A DNA stretch of 64,000 nucleotides from Roseibium album (GTDB lineage Bacteria > Pseudomonadota > Alphaproteobacteria > Rhizobiales > Stappiaceae): contig CXTY01000003.1 in assembly GCA_001404055.1 (NCBI GenBank), positions 248,001 through 312,000 on the forward strand, in the 5' to 3' direction. Under the pieces are notes generated by a model, which did no database searches, was not told the origin of the DNA, and was given only the letters and a program-made list of their open reading frames with translations. Numbering within the stretch: the first letter of the stretch is position 1; each line of letters starts with the position of its first letter. The translations under genes were made by a program, and so were the position numbers. Positions 61,272 through 64,000 of the stretch are shown piece after piece.

Positions 61272-62650
61272 TGAGGCTTGTGAAATACGGGCTCATGTAC
61301 GGGAACCTCTATGAGGTTTCTTCTCCTTCAATGGTCAACCGGTATAACCGGGCCCTTGAACACCTGACTGGCAAGACAACCGCGCTTGAAGAGTTCCATG
61401 TCGATATTTCCGGTTTCTCGCCAGAAATTGGCGACGAGCTAGGGGACCCTCAATACCTCAATCCGAATGGCTGTAACCGCCAGTTCATCCTGTTATCGGT
61501 AGAACAGAAGTCAGCACCGCTTCTCAATGCAAGTTTTTCAACCTCCCGGTCGATCTTGCAGCGTTACTTCGAGGAAAATGAAGAGCAGCTTTTTGCGCTG
61601 ACAATTCGCGATGCCGTGGTCGGGGAACTGGTCAACACGATCTATTCCGTCGGCACACCCGCCGATCTTGTCGACTATCGCAACATCGAAGTTGAAGCCG
61701 ACACCGTTGGCGGACATGTTGAAGCCAGCGAGGAGCTGGGCGATAAAATCCAGGAATTCATGTCCGATCCCGATGCCTGGTGGGATGATGTCCTGATTGC
61801 TGACATGATCGAATTGGCCAAGCACACCGGCGACATCATTCGAACGCCGATATCCCTTCAGTCGCAGAAATTCGAGCAAGGAAACTTCTACACAGCGCAT
61901 TTCGGTGGATTTTATATTTTCCGGGACGTCAAGGAAACCGCCTGCCTTGCGGCGAGAAGGTTGGACGTCGTCGTCGATCTGCCGGTCAAACACGTCATGA
62001 CTTTGGCAGACCGGCACGAAGTCGCAGCGTTCTTGAACCGAAACGGGCTTATCGAACCGATCCTGGACGCAAAAGGAACCGACGCCAAGAGCATCCTGAA
62101 ACAGAAACTAGACTTCATCGTCATCGATACGGCAGCAAACAACGAAGAAAACCTGACAAATGTTTCACGCCGGAATCTCAGGTCTCTGAAACGCAAATAT
62201 CATCGGGATCTGCCCGCTGAATACCATGCGATCAATGACATCCTGCTCCGTCTGGACACCTGCGGTGATCTTGAATGGCCGACGCCTGACAATCCTGCCT
62301 ATTTTTACCTGATGCGATCGCGCAATCATCGCGACAAGCACCTTGTAAACATGCTGCTTGCTGAACTGACACCATTGGATTTCAGACAGCTGTTCATCTG
62401 TCACAAGGACGAATTTTACGGCCTTTACCAAACGTGGAGTGACGCCAAGAAAACTTATGCAGCCCAGTTTCTCGCTGATGAATATATGGTCGACAAGGTT
62501 GGCACACGCGAGGAACTGTTCGGCCCGGAACCTGACATGAACGAAGAGGCAAAGGACTTCGGTTTTGGCAGGAATATGGGCCCCTGGGGAGCCATCCCCC
62601 GAGACGACGATGATGATGATGACCGCGACGATGACGAGGATGACGATTGA
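61268..62650 (+). CDS. DUF6638-like protein with acidic C-terminal tail
   Basis: 460 residues. Starts MMRLVKYGLMYGNLYEVSSP and continues with MVNRYNRALEHLTGKTTALE, FHVDISGFSPEIGDELGDPQ and later QFLADEYMVDKVGTREELFG. It ends in a run of about 20 residues almost all Asp with two Arg (from about residue 443). Resembles proteins annotated DUF6638 in Rhodobacterales, from memory. No signal peptide. The poly-Asp tail could bind divalent cations or act as an electrostatic clamp. Coupled to the ATPase by ATGA and to the membrane protein by overlap. Confidence 0.72.
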   Translation: MMRLVKYGLMYGNLYEVSSPSMVNRYNRALEHLTGKTTALEEFHVDISGFSPEIGDELGDPQYLNPNGCNRQFILLSVEQKSAPLLNASFSTSRSILQRYFEENEEQLFALTIRDAVVGELVNTIYSVGTPADLVDYRNIEVEADTVGGHVEASEELGDKIQEFMSDPDAWWDDVLIADMIELAKHTGDIIRTPISLQSQKFEQGNFYTAHFGGFYIFRDVKETACLAARRLDVVVDLPVKHVMTLADRHEVAAFLNRNGLIEPILDAKGTDAKSILKQKLDFIVIDTAANNEENLTNVSRRNLRSLKRKYHRDLPAEYHAINDILLRLDTCGDLEWPTPDNPAYFYLMRSRNHRDKHLVNMLLAELTPLDFRQLFICHKDEFYGLYQTWSDAKKTYAAQFLADEYMVDKVGTREELFGPEPDMNEEAKDFGFGRNMGPWGAIPRDDDDDDDRDDDEDDD

Positions 62651-63318
62651 CCAAATATATCAAATGGATTGTGGGCATCCCTATCGTTTTGGTGATCGTG
62701 CTGTTTGCGCATTACACCCTACCGGGCCGTGATGTCGTTCGGATTGTCGGAACAGACGTCAAACGTATGGATATTGGCTCATCCTCTCTATTTTGGGCCG
62801 CTCCAGATGCCGGAACCAACAAGAACTGGACCAGAGACGTTCGCTTCATCAACTCCGTTTGGCCCAACGGTGAACCGCGCGTCTATCGCAACGAGGATAC
62901 GGACTGGGGCTGGCCGCCCTATTTCAAGTTCGACAGCAGCAATGTAACTGCGCAAGCGCAGGACCTCGCTAAAAAGGAAGGCGACAGCTGGGTCGCGATC
63001 ACGCACTACGGTTGGCGGATCAAGCTCTTCACGATCTTCCCGAATGTCATCGACATCAAGCAGGTTTCGGGGCCGGACGTCATCCTGATCCCCTGGTTCA
63101 ATCTCATTTTCTTCCTTGTTCTCGGCGTTCTCGCTTACCTGGTGTTCCGCGCTGTTCGAGCATTTAAACAAAGGCGTATCGATCCGGTGGTCGAAAATAT
63201 CGATGAATTCATGGACGACGTCGGTGAAAATGCGGAACAGGCGCGTGCCAAGGCGGAAGAACATGCCACGGCAGCTTCCAGCGGCTTTCGTCGCTGGTTC
63301 AAACGCTGGTTTGGTTGA
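62647..63318 (+). CDS. DUF1523 family membrane protein
   Basis: 223 residues, TTG start overlapping the previous stop. One N-terminal helix (WIVGIPIVLVIVLFAHYTLP), an about 120-residue periplasmic domain (GRDVVRIVGTDVKRMDIGSS; YRNEDTDWGWPPYFKFDSSN; SWVAITHYGWRIKLFTIFPN), a second helix (WFNLIFFLVLGVLAYLVFRA) and a basic, helical cytoplasmic tail (EQARAKAEEHATAASSGFRR). This is the DUF1523 layout. It would anchor the cassette in the inner membrane. Confidence 0.82.
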   Translation: MTKYIKWIVGIPIVLVIVLFAHYTLPGRDVVRIVGTDVKRMDIGSSSLFWAAPDAGTNKNWTRDVRFINSVWPNGEPRVYRNEDTDWGWPPYFKFDSSNVTAQAQDLAKKEGDSWVAITHYGWRIKLFTIFPNVIDIKQVSGPDVILIPWFNLIFFLVLGVLAYLVFRAVRAFKQRRIDPVVENIDEFMDDVGENAEQARAKAEEHATAASSGFRRWFKRWFG

Positions 63319-63564
63319 ATTCGGTCTTGCCAAATTGAATGTAGTCAGTGGCGTGTAAGTGTCGCCTTCATAACGCTTGCCAAAAGTGATGTGAATTGCC
63401 ACTCATCCGTATCAGGACCAGAACAAAACACCTTGACCACCCTGAATTAAAATTTCTTTTGTAAAGAAAATAGTTTACGCGCGGAAAATTTGATATTGTT
63501 CTGTGAGTGGTACAGACACTGGATAGCAAGAGATTATTGCTGAGCGAGGCATCAAGGCGATCAT

Positions 63565-64000
63565 ATGACGGATCGAAAAATCAAGAACATGGAGGAGTTC
63601 GCCTCCGTCAGCGGCATATCAAGACCTACCGTATCTAAGTATTTCAATGATCCGGACAGCGTGCGTCAGTCGACACGCGAACGCATCGAGCAAGCGCTCG
63701 AGCGGTACGATTTTCGCCCGAACATATTTGCAATTAATCAAAACAGGCGCCTAACCAAGAACATTGGGGTTGTTGTTCCTTACCTGGCCGATCCTTTCTT
63801 TGCGGAAATTGCTCGAAACATTGAACACCGCTGTATCGATGCAGGCTATTGGCCTATCCTGTTCAGCGCGCACGGGCAGCAAGACCTTGAAAACGACATT
63901 CTCGGCAGTCTGCGCTCCTTGAAACCCGCCGGTGTTCTACTCGCGCCATTAGGCCGTGCTTCAGATCGCGGATGTATCGAAAAATTCTGCAAGGATGTGC
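63565..64000 (+). CDS. LacI-family regulator, 5' part only
   Basis: Begins at ATG 63565 after AAGG and runs off the right edge; 145 codons are present. MTDRKIKNMEEFASVSGISR then PTVSKYFNDPDSVRQSTRER is a LacI helix-turn-helix with hinge ALERYDFRPNIFAINQNRRL, and the effector domain starts NIGVVVPYLADPFFAEIARN. It is divergent in sequence from the regulator at 12797. Its targets lie outside the window. Confidence 0.88.
   Translation, partial: MTDRKIKNMEEFASVSGISRPTVSKYFNDPDSVRQSTRERIEQALERYDFRPNIFAINQNRRLTKNIGVVVPYLADPFFAEIARNIEHRCIDAGYWPILFSAHGQQDLENDILGSLRSLKPAGVLLAPLGRASDRGCIEKFCKDV

Noticed and set aside
1..64000. CRISPR arrays, tRNA or rRNA genes, prophage or integron structures
   Set aside because: Looked for repeated spacers, tRNA-like CCA ends, integrases and phage genes on both strands and saw none.

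Overview
The window is a gene-dense (about 55% GC by eye) stretch of an alphaproteobacterial chromosome. MatA/MatB malonate genes, DUF1523- and DUF6638-like proteins, TRAP and ABC importers in abundance and an iodate-reductase-type locus all suggest a marine Rhodobacterales or Stappiaceae (Roseibium-like) heterotroph; this is inference from gene content, not a typed identification. No rRNA, tRNA or CRISPR array was seen.

Layout. 1-3780 (minus): an operon of a FadR-type GntR regulator, a Cys/Met-metabolism PLP lyase and a carbohydrate-type ABC importer (the permease runs off the left edge), with a double operator in front. 3781-5230: a nitrilase remnant and a small solute-binding-like exported protein. 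5271-16099 (minus): a polyol/ketose-type ABC importer (binding protein, two permeases, a 62-residue membrane protein, two ATPases) ending in a DhaK-DhaL kinase, plus its LacI regulator and a chemoreceptor. The palindrome GACATACGTATGTC, or a close variant, precedes the transporter, the regulator and the chemoreceptor, tying uptake to chemotaxis. 16496-21967: two enolase-superfamily enzymes, a LysR regulator and an MttB-family methyltransferase without pyrrolysine.

22079-34986 (minus): a complete-looking aerobic anthranilate (2-aminobenzoate) catabolic unit of the CoA-thioester type: 2-aminobenzoyl-CoA monooxygenase/reductase, SDR, MarR, enoyl-CoA hydratase, acyl-CoA dehydrogenase and anthranilate-CoA ligase, followed by a branched-chain-type ABC importer, a thioesterase and a RidA protein. 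A roughly 270-bp MITE with perfect inverted ends sits exactly at the ligase stop codon.

35194-46590: a second catabolic unit under a GntR/FCD regulator. A seven-gene minus operon (FAA hydrolase, RutE-like reductase, OsmC, TRAP transporter, hydroxyquinol-type dioxygenase) diverges from YciI - malonyl-CoA decarboxylase - malonyl-CoA synthetase, and an exported metallo-beta-lactamase-fold protein follows. Variants of one palindrome centred on ATCGAT sit at three promoters. The enzyme set is what would be needed to open a polyhydroxylated ring to malonylpyruvate, split it to malonate plus pyruvate, and feed malonate in through malonyl-CoA.

46637-56761: a dissimilatory iodate-reductase-like locus: molybdopterin subunit of the AioA/IdrA family, Tat-exported Rieske subunit and two di-heme peroxidases, divergent from an FNR-like regulator, a DUF2478 protein and a type I copper protein; a HEAT-repeat protein lies downstream. 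57010-63318 (plus): a five-gene cassette of largely undescribed proteins (TelA-like coiled coil, unknown, AAA+ ATPase, DUF6638-like acidic-tailed protein, DUF1523 membrane protein). A second LacI-type regulator begins at 63565 and runs off the right edge.
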